Assembly: GCA_017656425.1 (NCBI GenBank)
Contig: JACDNV010000004.1
Location: forward strand, 1 to 64,000
DNA: 64,000 nucleotides
DNA from: Candidatus Neomarinimicrobiota bacterium
GTDB lineage: Bacteria > Fidelibacterota > UBA2242 > B5-G15
Reading direction: 5' to 3'
The notes below the pieces were generated by a model. That model was given only the letters and a program-made list of their open reading frames with translations, made no database searches and was not told the origin of the DNA. Position numbers and translations under genes: made by a program. Shown here piece by piece: positions 35,963 to 44,857 of the stretch; within the stretch, counting starts at the first letter, position 1, and the number at the start of each line of letters is the position of its first letter.

Positions 35963-36535
35963 TTAATTTTCACTGTAATTAATAAAAATTGCCCTGTATA
36001 AAATTCTTGAAATATATGGTACAATAAGAGCAAATATTATAGTGTTTGAGACAATATGAATGATACTGAATCCAACACCTGCTATAATCACCGCTATTAT
36101 ACCTTTTGCGTCAAAACCAGCAGTAATGGGATACGCAATTGTTGTTGCTACGTCGTAAAACAAAGTGAGAAGTAGCCCAATCAACCCTATAATTATTGAT
36201 ATTTTCTTATAATCACCCTTTAATACTCTTTTGGATAATAATCCCCCTGTAAATCCAATAATTGCACCAGAGACTGATTGAAGGACAATAAGAGGTGGAA
36301 ACATCAAACCTGAACCGAAGGGATTTAATGCAGAGAACAAAAATTCACCTATTAATCCTATAATAGCGCCCTTTAATTTTCCCATCAAGACACCAGATAT
36401 AAAAATCATAGCAATTATCATCTCAACATTTGGCACCATTATCAATGAATAGCCCAATCCTAAAATTAAGGCTATAAATAACCCTATAAACGCTATACTT
36501 TTTGTCTTTGATAAAATTTTTTCCTGCACTGCCAA
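35963..36535 (-). CDS. ECF transporter substrate-binding (S) component, substrate unknown
   Basis: The 190-residue membrane protein has six helices and the usual ECF S-component features: a short N-terminal helix with AFIGLFIALILGLG, the LMGKLKGAIIGLIGEFLFSALNPFG loop region, FPPLIVLQSVSGAIIG, and a late YDVATT motif. S-components bind vitamins or metals and couple to EcfT and two EcfA ATPases; none of these are in the window, so a shared module elsewhere is expected. It starts 3 bp after the yhaM-like gene and is followed at once by an outer-membrane barrel gene. Cobalamin, thiamin, queuosine precursors or riboflavin are all possible. Confidence 0.7.
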   Translation of the reverse strand: MAVQEKILSKTKSIAFIGLFIALILGLGYSLIMVPNVEMIIAMIFISGVLMGKLKGAIIGLIGEFLFSALNPFGSGLMFPPLIVLQSVSGAIIGFTGGLLSKRVLKGDYKKISIIIGLIGLLLTLFYDVATTIAYPITAGFDAKGIIAVIIAGVGFSIIHIVSNTIIFALIVPYISRILYRAIFINYSEN

Positions 36536-36538
36536 ATA

Positions 36539-37636
36539 CTATTCTCCGAACAATCCACCCTGAGTCTTTTCTGTCTTATCCCTTTTTTTATCTAAGGTTC
36601 TTCCTTCATCTCCCTCTTCATTACCTTTGTCTATAATAACATTGCTATCCATTACCGCAACATCCTCCGTAGTCCTTTTGTATTCCCCTTTAAACAATGC
36701 ACGATGGAAATAATTATTTTTTGATGTCCAGTTTCCTGAACTTGAGTCACAGATTATGCTATTTTTCATCTGGTACAATCTTGTATCCATCTCATCTATC
36801 TGATGTACAATCTGTGCTTCAATAAACGCTGGTTCCTTTGGAGATTGCCACTCGAACTTACCGTGATGAGAAAGGATAATATGCTCAAGTTTAAGCTTTA
36901 GCAACTCTGGAAAGTTTTTAATTTTTTTTATCTCTTCCAGTAGTATGTCTCTACCCAGCACCACATGACCGAGAAAATTCCCCTCATCGGTATATTCTGG
37001 AAAGATTTCTCCTGACAATTCTCTTATCTTGCCTATATCATGAACCAATATCCCTGCAATAAGCAAGTCACGATCAATTTCCCCTTTGTATATTTCACTA
37101 ACAGCATCTACTATTTTCAATGTTATATAAATATGCTCAAGTAGTCCCCCTCTATATGCGTGATGTAGTTTCATTGAACCAGGAAATGATTTAAGACTCT
37201 TTTCATATTTTATATAAATCCTTTTTAAAAGCTCTTTCAAAGCCTGATTACTGATACTTTCGATACTATCCATAATTTCATCCCACATTTCATCAATATT
37301 ACGACTTGTAGTCATTATAAAATCTTCATAGGTAATATTTTTTTCTGCCAATCTGTCAGGCTCAATCTTTTTCACTCTCTCCAGCTTCACTTGAACATTA
37401 TCCCTGAATCTTTCAACAAATCCAACAACTCCTATTATATCACCTCTATTTATATAATCATTTATCCGTTCTGAATTATCCCACACCTTAGCATTTATTG
37501 AACCTGTCTTATCAACAAGTTCAAGATCAAGATACAAATTTTCATTCTTCGCTACTTTTAATTCCTTCTTTTTTACCAGAAAATACCCTACGAATTTATC
37601 GCCTTCTTTTAATTCATTTATGTATTTCCTTTCCAC
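36539..37636 (-). CDS. YhaM-type 3'-5' exoribonuclease (OB-fold plus HD domain)
   Basis: The 365-residue protein has an N-terminal OB-fold (about 10-90: KVWDNSERINDYINRGDIIGVVGFVERF) and a metal-dependent HD domain. The HD marks are HHAYRGGLLEHI (His-His pair), LVHDIGKI (His-Asp) and LSHHGKFEWQSP. This is the YhaM/CBF1 family, which degrades short RNA from the 3' end. The C-terminal 50 residues are charged and low in complexity. It starts from GTG 37634-37636 with a purine-rich GAGGGAGG just before it. It heads the run with the S-component and barrel genes. Confidence 0.85.
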   Translation of the reverse strand: MERKYINELKEGDKFVGYFLVKKKELKVAKNENLYLDLELVDKTGSINAKVWDNSERINDYINRGDIIGVVGFVERFRDNVQVKLERVKKIEPDRLAEKNITYEDFIMTTSRNIDEMWDEIMDSIESISNQALKELLKRIYIKYEKSLKSFPGSMKLHHAYRGGLLEHIYITLKIVDAVSEIYKGEIDRDLLIAGILVHDIGKIRELSGEIFPEYTDEGNFLGHVVLGRDILLEEIKKIKNFPELLKLKLEHIILSHHGKFEWQSPKEPAFIEAQIVHQIDEMDTRLYQMKNSIICDSSSGNWTSKNNYFHRALFKGEYKRTTEDVAVMDSNVIIDKGNEEGDEGRTLDKKRDKTEKTQGGLFGE

Positions 37637-37855
37637 TTCCTCCCTCTCATAAATGTGGTATTAATTTAAAAATTTAATTAGAGTTTGGAAAAGATTAATT
37701 ATCAAATTTTAGCATAATTAAAAACATCTGTTATAAACCGAATTAAATATTTGAAAAATCTAAAATAAAATTACTCCAATCATTCCCCAGGTTTCATCTG
37801 ATTAAATGCTAAAATTTTAAGACCTAATAATCACAAAAATTATTTAATTTAAATT

Positions 37856-38527
37856 GTGAGTAAAATTAGGAACACGACAATTATCGTTATATCATTCCTT
37901 TTCTTGCTAATTTTACTTCTTTTAAATGATTTCATTAAAATGAAAAGATATTCACTCGATGTAACTGATAAAATTCCCATAATTGTTTTCAGCCTCGGCT
38001 GGCATACAGGGATAACAATTGAATATAAATGCATACCTAAAAGATATAAAAAATATTTTGATGATTTTAGAGACTACAAATATATCGAGATAAGCTGGGG
38101 TGATGCAAAATTTTACCAGGATCGATCACCGAGGATAAACTATCTCCTTGCTGCAAGGGCGATTCTACTGCCAACACATGGGATACTGCATATTACAGGG
38201 TTTAATCTATCTATAGAATTATTTTATAAGTACTGTTCAATAAAAAAGATCAATATTACAAACAGTGATTTCAAAAAGATGATGGATTGCATTACTTCAT
38301 ACTTTGTTTTGAATCGGCATTATCAGCCAATACGAATATCTCAAAGCCTTTATGCCTATGGTTGGTTTTATGAAAGCAGAGGTATTTACATCTTTCCGAT
38401 AACATGTAATGTTTGGACGGCACTTATATTAAAAAAAGCCGGACTTGATATAACCCCTATATTTTATCAATCAGCAACACTATTGATGTTTATGTTGGAT
38501 CAAATCCGTGAATATTCACTGGAATAA
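37856..38527 (+). CDS. DUF2459 (TIGR02117-type) membrane-anchored protein
   Basis: After an N-terminal membrane helix (about 5-24) the 223-residue protein has the DUF2459 marks FSLGWHTGITI, IEISWGDAKFYQD, AILLPTHGILHITGF and YESRGIYIFPITCNVWTALIL. A Cys and a His sit in conserved positions typical of a papain-like fold, so a hydrolase has been suggested for the family, but the function is unknown. It starts from a GTG without a visible ribosome binding site, which makes the start uncertain. It is a single gene 89 bp ahead of ribD. Confidence 0.8.
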   Translation: MSKIRNTTIIVISFLFLLILLLLNDFIKMKRYSLDVTDKIPIIVFSLGWHTGITIEYKCIPKRYKKYFDDFRDYKYIEISWGDAKFYQDRSPRINYLLAARAILLPTHGILHITGFNLSIELFYKYCSIKKINITNSDFKKMMDCITSYFVLNRHYQPIRISQSLYAYGWFYESRGIYIFPITCNVWTALILKKAGLDITPIFYQSATLLMFMLDQIREYSLE

Positions 38528-38616
38528 CTGCTTTATATAAATTTTATAGTCTATGTTGATAATAGAATATGTTTATGGTAAATTCGATTTAGATTATTAA
38601 AAGTGAGAATAATTCT

Positions 38617-39702
38617 ATGAATGAACATGAAATTCTGATGAAAAAAGCACTAAAGCTGGCTGAAAAAGGACGAGGTTATACAAGTCCAAATCCTGTAGTA
38701 GGCGCTGTGATTGTAAAAAAAGGCAAAATAATTAGCGAAGGTTATCACGATACCTTTGGCAAGCCACATGCCGAGGTAATAGCTTTGCAGAAGGCTGGAG
38801 AAGAAGCATTCGGTGCCACCTTATACGTTAACCTTGAGCCATGCTGTTTTTCTGGTAAGACACCTCCCTGCACTCAGGCTATTATTAATGCAGGGATAAA
38901 AAAGGTTGTTGTAGGGACAATTGACCCTAATCCCCGAGTAAATGGGAAAGGTATAAAAATTTTAAAAGAAAATGGTATTGAAGTAGTCGTCGGAGTTCTT
39001 GAGAAAGAGTCAAAGGAAATAAATAAGGGGTTTTTTAAATATATAACAAAAAAACTTCCATACATAACCTTAAAATTTGCCATGACACTCGATGGATTTA
39101 TTGCCGATGTTTCTGGAAACAGCAAATGGATATCATCTGATAAATCAAGAATATTAGTAAAAACAAAGCGTAAGAGCTATGACGCTATTATGGTAGGAAT
39201 TGGTACAGTACTCAAAGACAATCCGGAGCTATTACCCGCTGAGAAAGATGGCTTCATTCCTTATAGGGTTATAATTGACGATCTACTTAATATACCTATT
39301 ACAGCCAGACTTTTAAACGACAATTTCAGAAAAAGAACCATTATTGTAACAAAAAATGTTGCCAAGAATAAAAAAATAAATGAACTCAAAGGCAGAGGGG
39401 TAAAAATTGTAATTTCAAAAGAAAATGATTTTGGATGGATTGATCTGAATGATGCCCTCAAAAAACTTGCAGATTTTGGTATAACTTCTATCTATTGTGA
39501 GGGCGGCAGTCAGTTAGCTGGCAGCCTGATAAATGAAAATTTAGTGGACGAGATTGAGATATTTATTGCACCTAAAATAATTGGAAAAGGAATAAATTTC
39601 GTATCAGGTTTTTGTAAAAGTATTGACGAATACATTAAACTAAAATTTACAAATGTGGAAAAGATTGAAGAAGACCTGCATATAATAGGGAAATTCAATT
39701 AA
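38617..39702 (+). CDS. ribD: Bifunctional riboflavin deaminase/reductase RibD
   Basis: RibD performs the second and third steps of riboflavin synthesis from GTP. The N-terminal deaminase has the zinc ligands His51 with Glu53 (HAEVIAL), and Cys76 and Cys85 in EPCCFSGKTPPC. The C-terminal reductase has the TLKFAMTLDGFIA start and the IYCEGGSQLAGSLI NADPH-site segment. Length 361 is normal. It begins the plus-strand run ribD-ribE-ribBA-ribH and its stop adjoins the ribE start directly. I see no FMN riboswitch in the 89 bp upstream. Confidence 0.97.
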   Translation: MNEHEILMKKALKLAEKGRGYTSPNPVVGAVIVKKGKIISEGYHDTFGKPHAEVIALQKAGEEAFGATLYVNLEPCCFSGKTPPCTQAIINAGIKKVVVGTIDPNPRVNGKGIKILKENGIEVVVGVLEKESKEINKGFFKYITKKLPYITLKFAMTLDGFIADVSGNSKWISSDKSRILVKTKRKSYDAIMVGIGTVLKDNPELLPAEKDGFIPYRVIIDDLLNIPITARLLNDNFRKRTIIVTKNVAKNKKINELKGRGVKIVISKENDFGWIDLNDALKKLADFGITSIYCEGGSQLAGSLINENLVDEIEIFIAPKIIGKGINFVSGFCKSIDEYIKLKFTNVEKIEEDLHIIGKFN

Positions 39703-40338
39703 ATGTTCACAGGGTTAATTGAAGAGATAGGTAAAATTAAAAATTTAAAATATATAGGAAGCCTATTAAAGGTTGATATAGAATCATCTAAATGTATAGA
39801 AAACCTCAAAATTGGAGACAGTATATCTGTCAACGGAGTATGCTTAACTGTTACAGATTTAGGCAAAACCTCTTTTAGCTCAGAAGTTTCAAGGGAAACA
39901 GTTGAAAGAACTACATTTAAAATTATAAAAAAAGGTGATTATGTAAATCTTGAAAGACCTTTAACAATTAATGAAATGCTTGGAGGTCACCTTGTACAGG
40001 GACATATTGATTGTGTTGTAAAAATTTCAAATATTAAAAATATTGGGGAATCTACGGAATTCATGATAAATATTCCTAATGATTTTATCGAATATATTGT
40101 AGAAAAAGGTTCTGTTGCATTAGATGGTATAAGCCTGACAGTTGCAAGACTTATTGGAAATAATATTATAATTTCGATAATACCAGAAACGTTAAAAAGA
40201 ACAACACTTCAATATAAAAAGAAGGGTAATTATCTCAATCTTGAGGTAGATATTATTGCTAAATATGTTAAAAATTTCGTAACAAAAATTGATTCTAATT
40301 CACTAAATTTAGGCAAATTAAAATCTATGGGTTATTAG
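39703..40338 (+). CDS. ribE: Riboflavin synthase alpha subunit
   Basis: The 211-residue protein makes riboflavin from two lumazine molecules. It has two tandem lumazine-binding barrels: MFTGLIEEIGKI with SVNGVCLTVT in the first, and LVQGHIDCVVKI with VALDGISLTVAR in the second. Both carry the expected Ser/Thr-rich binding loops. It follows ribD with no gap and ends 3 bp before ribBA. Confidence 0.97.
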   Translation: MFTGLIEEIGKIKNLKYIGSLLKVDIESSKCIENLKIGDSISVNGVCLTVTDLGKTSFSSEVSRETVERTTFKIIKKGDYVNLERPLTINEMLGGHLVQGHIDCVVKISNIKNIGESTEFMINIPNDFIEYIVEKGSVALDGISLTVARLIGNNIIISIIPETLKRTTLQYKKKGNYLNLEVDIIAKYVKNFVTKIDSNSLNLGKLKSMGY

Positions 40339-40341
40339 AAA

Positions 40342-41574
40342 GTGGTAATAAACAAAATCGAAGAAGCAATTGAAGAAATAAAAAAAGGGAACATAGTAAT
40401 CATCGTTGATGATGAAAGCCGGGAAAACGAAGGCGACATGGTAATGGCAGCTTCCAAAATAACACCGGAAAAAGTTAATTTTATAACAAAATACGCTCGA
40501 GGGTTGCTCTGTGTTGGTATCACTGAAAATATAGCGAAACAGCTCTATCTTAATCCCATGGTAGAAGAAAATACAGCCCTACATAAAACAAGATTCACCG
40601 TAAGCGTCGATGCAATAAAAGGTACTACGACAGGTATATCCGCATATGATAGAGCGATTACAATAAAAAAACTTGCCGACCCAAAAGCAAAACCCGATGA
40701 TTTTGCAAGGCCAGGTCATATATTTCCAATAGTAGCAGTCGAAGGGGGAGTACTACGAAGAGCAGGGCATACAGAAGCGTCAGTGGATATTGTAAAGCTA
40801 GCTGGGCTCTATCCTGTAAGTGCCCTATGTGAGATAATGGATGAAGATGGCAATATGGCTCGCGGTGAGTCTTTAATAAAATTGGCAAATACACATAACC
40901 TAAAAACAATAACAATAGCAGATCTAATTGAATATAGAAGAAGAAAAGAAAAATTAATTAATAGAATCAGTGAAGCAACACTGCCAACAAAATATGGTAC
41001 TTTTAATATTATTCTGTATCAGGATAGTGCAAAAGGTGATGAGCATATTGCAATGGTTATGGGAAAAGTAGACGATGGAAATCCTATTCTCGTAAGAGTT
41101 CATTCAGAGTGCTTTACGGGAGATGTTTTAGGTTCAATGAGATGCGATTGTGGTGATCAATTGCATAAAGCACTTGAAATGATTAGTAATGAGGGTAAAG
41201 GAGTGCTATTATATCTAAAACAGGAAGGAAGAGGTATCGGATTAAAACATAAATTGCAAGCATATCAGCTTCAGGATAAGGGACTTGATACTGTAGAAGC
41301 CAATGTAAAACTGGGATTCAAGCCCGATTTGAGGGACTATGGTATAGGAGCTCAGATATTGGTTGATCTCGGCATAAAAAAAATGAGACTCCTAACAAAC
41401 AATCCAAGGAAGATAGTCGGACTTGAAGGATACGGATTGGAGGTCGTTGAAAGAGTACCAATTGAGGTACCACCAAACCCTATAAATATAGAATATTTAA
41501 AAACTAAACGAGACAAACTTGGTCATCTTATTCTTAATAAAAACGATAAGGAGAGCCATGGTAAAAAACATTGA
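40342..41574 (+). CDS. ribBA: Bifunctional DHBP synthase / GTP cyclohydrolase II
   Basis: The 410-residue fusion supplies both riboflavin precursors. The DHBP synthase half (about 1-200) has [15 protein letters not shown] and the [12 protein letters not shown] segment. The GTP cyclohydrolase II half has the zinc motif [16 protein letters not shown] and [20 protein letters not shown]. It starts with GTG 3 bp after ribE and its end overlaps the ribH start by 17 bp. Both halves look complete. Confidence 0.97.
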   Translation: MVINKIEEAIEEIKKGNIVIIVDDESRENEGDMVMAASKITPEKVNFITKYARGLLCVGITENIAKQLYLNPMVEENTALHKTRFTVSVDAIKGTTTGISAYDRAITIKKLADPKAKPDDFARPGHIFPIVAVEGGVLRRAGHTEASVDIVKLAGLYPVSALCEIMDEDGNMARGESLIKLANTHNLKTITIADLIEYRRRKEKLINRISEATLPTKYGTFNIILYQDSAKGDEHIAMVMGKVDDGNPILVRVHSECFTGDVLGSMRCDCGDQLHKALEMISNEGKGVLLYLKQEGRGIGLKHKLQAYQLQDKGLDTVEANVKLGFKPDLRDYGIGAQILVDLGIKKMRLLTNNPRKIVGLEGYGLEVVERVPIEVPPNPINIEYLKTKRDKLGHLILNKNDKESHGKKH

Positions 41575-42040
41575 GGGAAGATATTTTGGAGAAAAGCTTA
41601 AAATCGCCCTAATTGCTAGTCGATTTAACGAAACTATCACAAAGAAACTCATCGAAGGTGCAGTCGATTGTCTAACAAGGCATGGCACTGATAACAAGGA
41701 TATTCATATTGTTTGGGTACCGGGAGCATTTGAAATCCCTAAGACCGCAAAGGAGGTAGCTGAATCTGGATTATACGATGGTGTGATATGTCTGGGTGCT
41801 GTAATAAGAGGAGCCACACCACACTTTGATTATATAGCAGCAGAAACTGCGAAAGGAATAGCAAAAGTGGGGATCGAAGCTGATGTACCAATTATCTTTG
41901 GTGTACTCACTACAGATACGATAGAGCAAGCTTTGGAAAGAGCTGGAACAAAGGCTGGTAATAAAGGCTGGGACGCTGCTCTCAACTTACTGGAAATGGT
42001 AGATCTATTCAAACAACTCAGGGAATTAAAGCACAAATAA
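41558..42040 (+). CDS. ribH: 6,7-dimethyl-8-ribityllumazine synthase
   Basis: RibH condenses DHBP with the pyrimidine from RibD to give lumazine. The 160-residue protein shows the family marks [42 protein letters not shown] (catalytic His region) and [21 protein letters not shown] start at ATG 41558-41560 because AAGGAG lies directly upstream and [11 protein letters not shown] fits the family start; a further upstream start inside ribBA would add 13 spurious residues. It is translationally coupled to ribBA. Confidence 0.97.
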   Translation: MVKNIEGRYFGEKLKIALIASRFNETITKKLIEGAVDCLTRHGTDNKDIHIVWVPGAFEIPKTAKEVAESGLYDGVICLGAVIRGATPHFDYIAAETAKGIAKVGIEADVPIIFGVLTTDTIEQALERAGTKAGNKGWDAALNLLEMVDLFKQLRELKHK

Positions 42041-42050
42041 AAGAAAAAAT

Positions 42051-44465
42051 TTGCGTCATAAACTATTTGCACTGTTAATAATATATTCTTTTATATATAC
42101 TCAGGTAAGGATAGGGGAATGGAAATACATTACCTCTAAGCTTTCATTCAATGACCTTGAAATACTAAATGATAAAATATTTGCTGCTACATCCGGAGGT
42201 GTTATTTCTTTTGACCCCGTAAATAATAAATTCGAGATAGGTTCATTAAGTCAAGAACTGGAGTCATACAATTTTTATAGTATAAAAAAAGATGATAAAG
42301 GATTTATATGGTTAGCAGCCGATTATCCATTTGCTAAAATTTATATTTTAGACTCAAAAAACTTAAACATAAATCAGGTTTTTGATGAGTACACCTGGGA
42401 TAAAAAACTTACCGCAATCAAAGGCTTTGCTTTTCGTGAAAATGATGCTTTCGTTATATTTCAAGATAATGTTGATTGGGGCTTAATGTATTTCACCTAT
42501 AATAAACTAAGATCACGATGGGAATATCGAGAATTATATAAGAATTTTCCAATCGATATATACAGAATAAACAATGTTTCGGTTATAAATGACACAATAT
42601 ATATATGTACCGACAACGGACTGCTATATGCTGATTTAAAAAATAATACAAATCTCATCGATAGAAATAACTGGGATATTGTCCCATCTACATTAGGGTA
42701 CAAAATCCAGAATATAAAATTATACATGGATAAAAAATTATTTAATAAATATGACCTGAACGCTAATATTGATACCCTGATAACAACAACAGATTTAGCA
42801 CACTACGAGATTTATAATACGATAGGTATGCCGATAAGGAATTTTAATGTAATGGGGGATTCTATTCTAATCTCAACTGATAGATATTTTATACTAATTA
42901 TCGCAAATAAAACTGTTAGCCTGTTTCCTGGAAATAATTTTACATGCTCAGTGGTAGATAAAGAGGGTAATATATGGGCAGGTTCTCGAATTCAAGCTCT
43001 TTTTAAAATTTCTATAGATGGTTTAGTAAAAAAATTCATCCCCAATACTACAGTTACAAACGCTTTCTCTGCACTATATGTGGATGAAAGCGGAAATCTT
43101 ATAGCTGGTTCAAGAAAAGGAATAAGCTATATTTCCAGTGACAAAATTTATAATATCGTATTTTATCCATATCATAAATCCATCAAGAACAGATTTAATT
43201 TATTATCTGATACGGTAAATTATTTTTTAGCAGATACACTGCCTGCATACTTTGGAAGTGAAGGAATTATAAATACTATAATTAAAAGAGGTAACTGGTT
43301 CTATGCTGATATGAGTCATTTAAATCTAATAGGTGATATAAATGAAGGTGGTGTACTAAAATTCAATTTTCAGAATCTTGATCAATACATTGCCTACGAC
43401 ACCACTAACTATTATGTTGCAGGTAGTGAAGGTAAAGGCGGTGAATCATCCTATGTTGTACTTGGTAGGATGACTGTCGATCATAGTGGAAATATATGGG
43501 TGTGCAATCAATTTGCAGAAAATGACAGCGTACTTTTTGCAATTACTCCAGATAACAGGTTTATTCACTTTTCTATTAGTGAATCAAAGGGAGCATTAAA
43601 CTATATATTAACAGACATTGCTATAGACAATAAAAATAGAGTATGGGTATCTTCCTATGCCCATACATCAGAGACTTCTCCCTCATCAGGTGGAATAGCA
43701 GTACTTGACCATAAAAATACTCTATTTGATAAATCCGATGACGAATGGGTATGGATCAGTACAAACAAAGGTCTGTCAAGTAACAATGTTTATTCAGTCG
43801 CCTTCGATAAAGATAATGAACTCTGGATTCTAACTGCAGATGGTATTCAAAGGGCTGGTGTAGCTGATAATTTCCCGAAGAAAATATTTAGTTATATTGA
43901 ATCGCCAGTATTAACCGGTATACCTTTCGATAAATTTTCCAGAATAAAAATTGATAACCTTGGAAATAAATGGATAACTACGTCTGGTGCTGGAGTAAAG
44001 CTCTATACTTATGAAGGTATCTGGTATAACAATGTTGAAGGGTTTACCTCTTCTAATTCAGGACTCCTATCCGATAATATTATGGACATTGCATTTTATG
44101 AACCTGATGGATTAGTGTTTTTTGCGACATCGCAAGGTATCTGTGTTTTAAAGTCAGAATTTGGATATTATGGAGAGAAATACAGAAAACTGAAAATATT
44201 CCCATCTCCCTACAAAATACCTTCTTCTGAATATATGGTAATCGATGGCTTATTGCAGGGTTCTGAGGTAAAAATTTTTACTATCGATGGGTATTTTATA
44301 AGAAAATTGACAAAGGAAGATGGCAATGTAATTGGTTCTCAAGCATACTGGGATGGTAAAGATAAACATGGAAATTATGTTTCATCAGGAGTTTACCTAA
44401 TAATGGCATATATTCGAGAAGGTCAACACACAGTTGAAAAAATTGCTATAATTAAAAATAAGTAG
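42051..44465 (+). CDS. Exported Reg_prop beta-propeller protein with FlgD/sorting-like C-terminus
   Basis: The 804-residue protein starts from TTG with a short signal peptide (HKLFALLIIYSFIYTQV). Most of it is two-component-regulator-type propeller blades, with repeating W-containing cores such as FIWLAADYP, NIWAGSRI, NIWVCNQF, RVWVSSYA, ELWILTADG and KWITTSGAG. There is no kinase part. The final 90 residues (LKIFPSPYKIPSSEYM, GSEVKIFTIDGYFIRKL, GNYVSSGVYLIMAYI) form a FlgD- or sorting-domain-like Ig fold, suggesting secretion or a surface location. It follows ribH by 10 bp, so it may be read from the riboflavin transcript although no functional link is obvious. Confidence 0.8.
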   Translation: MRHKLFALLIIYSFIYTQVRIGEWKYITSKLSFNDLEILNDKIFAATSGGVISFDPVNNKFEIGSLSQELESYNFYSIKKDDKGFIWLAADYPFAKIYILDSKNLNINQVFDEYTWDKKLTAIKGFAFRENDAFVIFQDNVDWGLMYFTYNKLRSRWEYRELYKNFPIDIYRINNVSVINDTIYICTDNGLLYADLKNNTNLIDRNNWDIVPSTLGYKIQNIKLYMDKKLFNKYDLNANIDTLITTTDLAHYEIYNTIGMPIRNFNVMGDSILISTDRYFILIIANKTVSLFPGNNFTCSVVDKEGNIWAGSRIQALFKISIDGLVKKFIPNTTVTNAFSALYVDESGNLIAGSRKGISYISSDKIYNIVFYPYHKSIKNRFNLLSDTVNYFLADTLPAYFGSEGIINTIIKRGNWFYADMSHLNLIGDINEGGVLKFNFQNLDQYIAYDTTNYYVAGSEGKGGESSYVVLGRMTVDHSGNIWVCNQFAENDSVLFAITPDNRFIHFSISESKGALNYILTDIAIDNKNRVWVSSYAHTSETSPSSGGIAVLDHKNTLFDKSDDEWVWISTNKGLSSNNVYSVAFDKDNELWILTADGIQRAGVADNFPKKIFSYIESPVLTGIPFDKFSRIKIDNLGNKWITTSGAGVKLYTYEGIWYNNVEGFTSSNSGLLSDNIMDIAFYEPDGLVFFATSQGICVLKSEFGYYGEKYRKLKIFPSPYKIPSSEYMVIDGLLQGSEVKIFTIDGYFIRKLTKEDGNVIGSQAYWDGKDKHGNYVSSGVYLIMAYIREGQHTVEKIAIIKNK

Positions 44466-44504
44466 TACGCAGATTCTTTTGGAAAAGCCTAATATTCTCC
44501 CCAT

Positions 44505-44855
44505 TTAAAAATCAATAAATTTATTCTTCTTTAGAATAAATAAGAACGTACCAAGTCGTTGGTATCTTGGTTCAACCTTTTGACCAAAATATTCATATAG
44601 CTCGTCTGCTATTTCAGCAGCATTTTTCTTACCGTCTATTTTAATCCACGCTAAGCTACCTACCTCATCAAGATGTATCCTATAACAAGGCCTTTTCATT
44701 ATAGGCAAAAGGTATCTTTTTAATATGCTTCTGGAAAATTTAGGCTTCAAAAGTACTACTCTTTCTTGCGAGTCTATTTCATGTTTAACTAAGGGACGGG
44801 GTACGATCTCTTTTAAATTTATCTCTTTTCCCCGTCCCTTATTTCCTTTCCTCAT
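44505..44855 (-). CDS. PqqD-like peptide-binding protein next to an OPT transporter
   Basis: The 116-residue protein has a basic N-terminus and a C-terminal PqqD-type fold: the YRIHLDEVGSLAWIKIDG-KNAAEIADELYEYFG pattern (hDxxgsxhWxxhDGxxtvxEIh). PqqD proteins bind ribosomal peptides and hand them to radical SAM enzymes, but no radical SAM or precursor gene is visible. It starts 2 bp after the stop of the OPT transporter, so the two are coupled. A role in binding a peptide imported or regulated by the transporter is inference. Confidence 0.7.
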   Translation of the reverse strand: MRKGNKGRGKEINLKEIVPRPLVKHEIDSQERVVLLKPKFSRSILKRYLLPIMKRPCYRIHLDEVGSLAWIKIDGKKNAAEIADELYEYFGQKVEPRYQRLGTFLFILKKNKFIDF

Positions 44856-44857
44856 AA

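Noticed and set aside
38528-38616. Possible FMN riboswitch before ribD
   Set aside because: The space is only 89 bp and the conserved RFN segments are absent.
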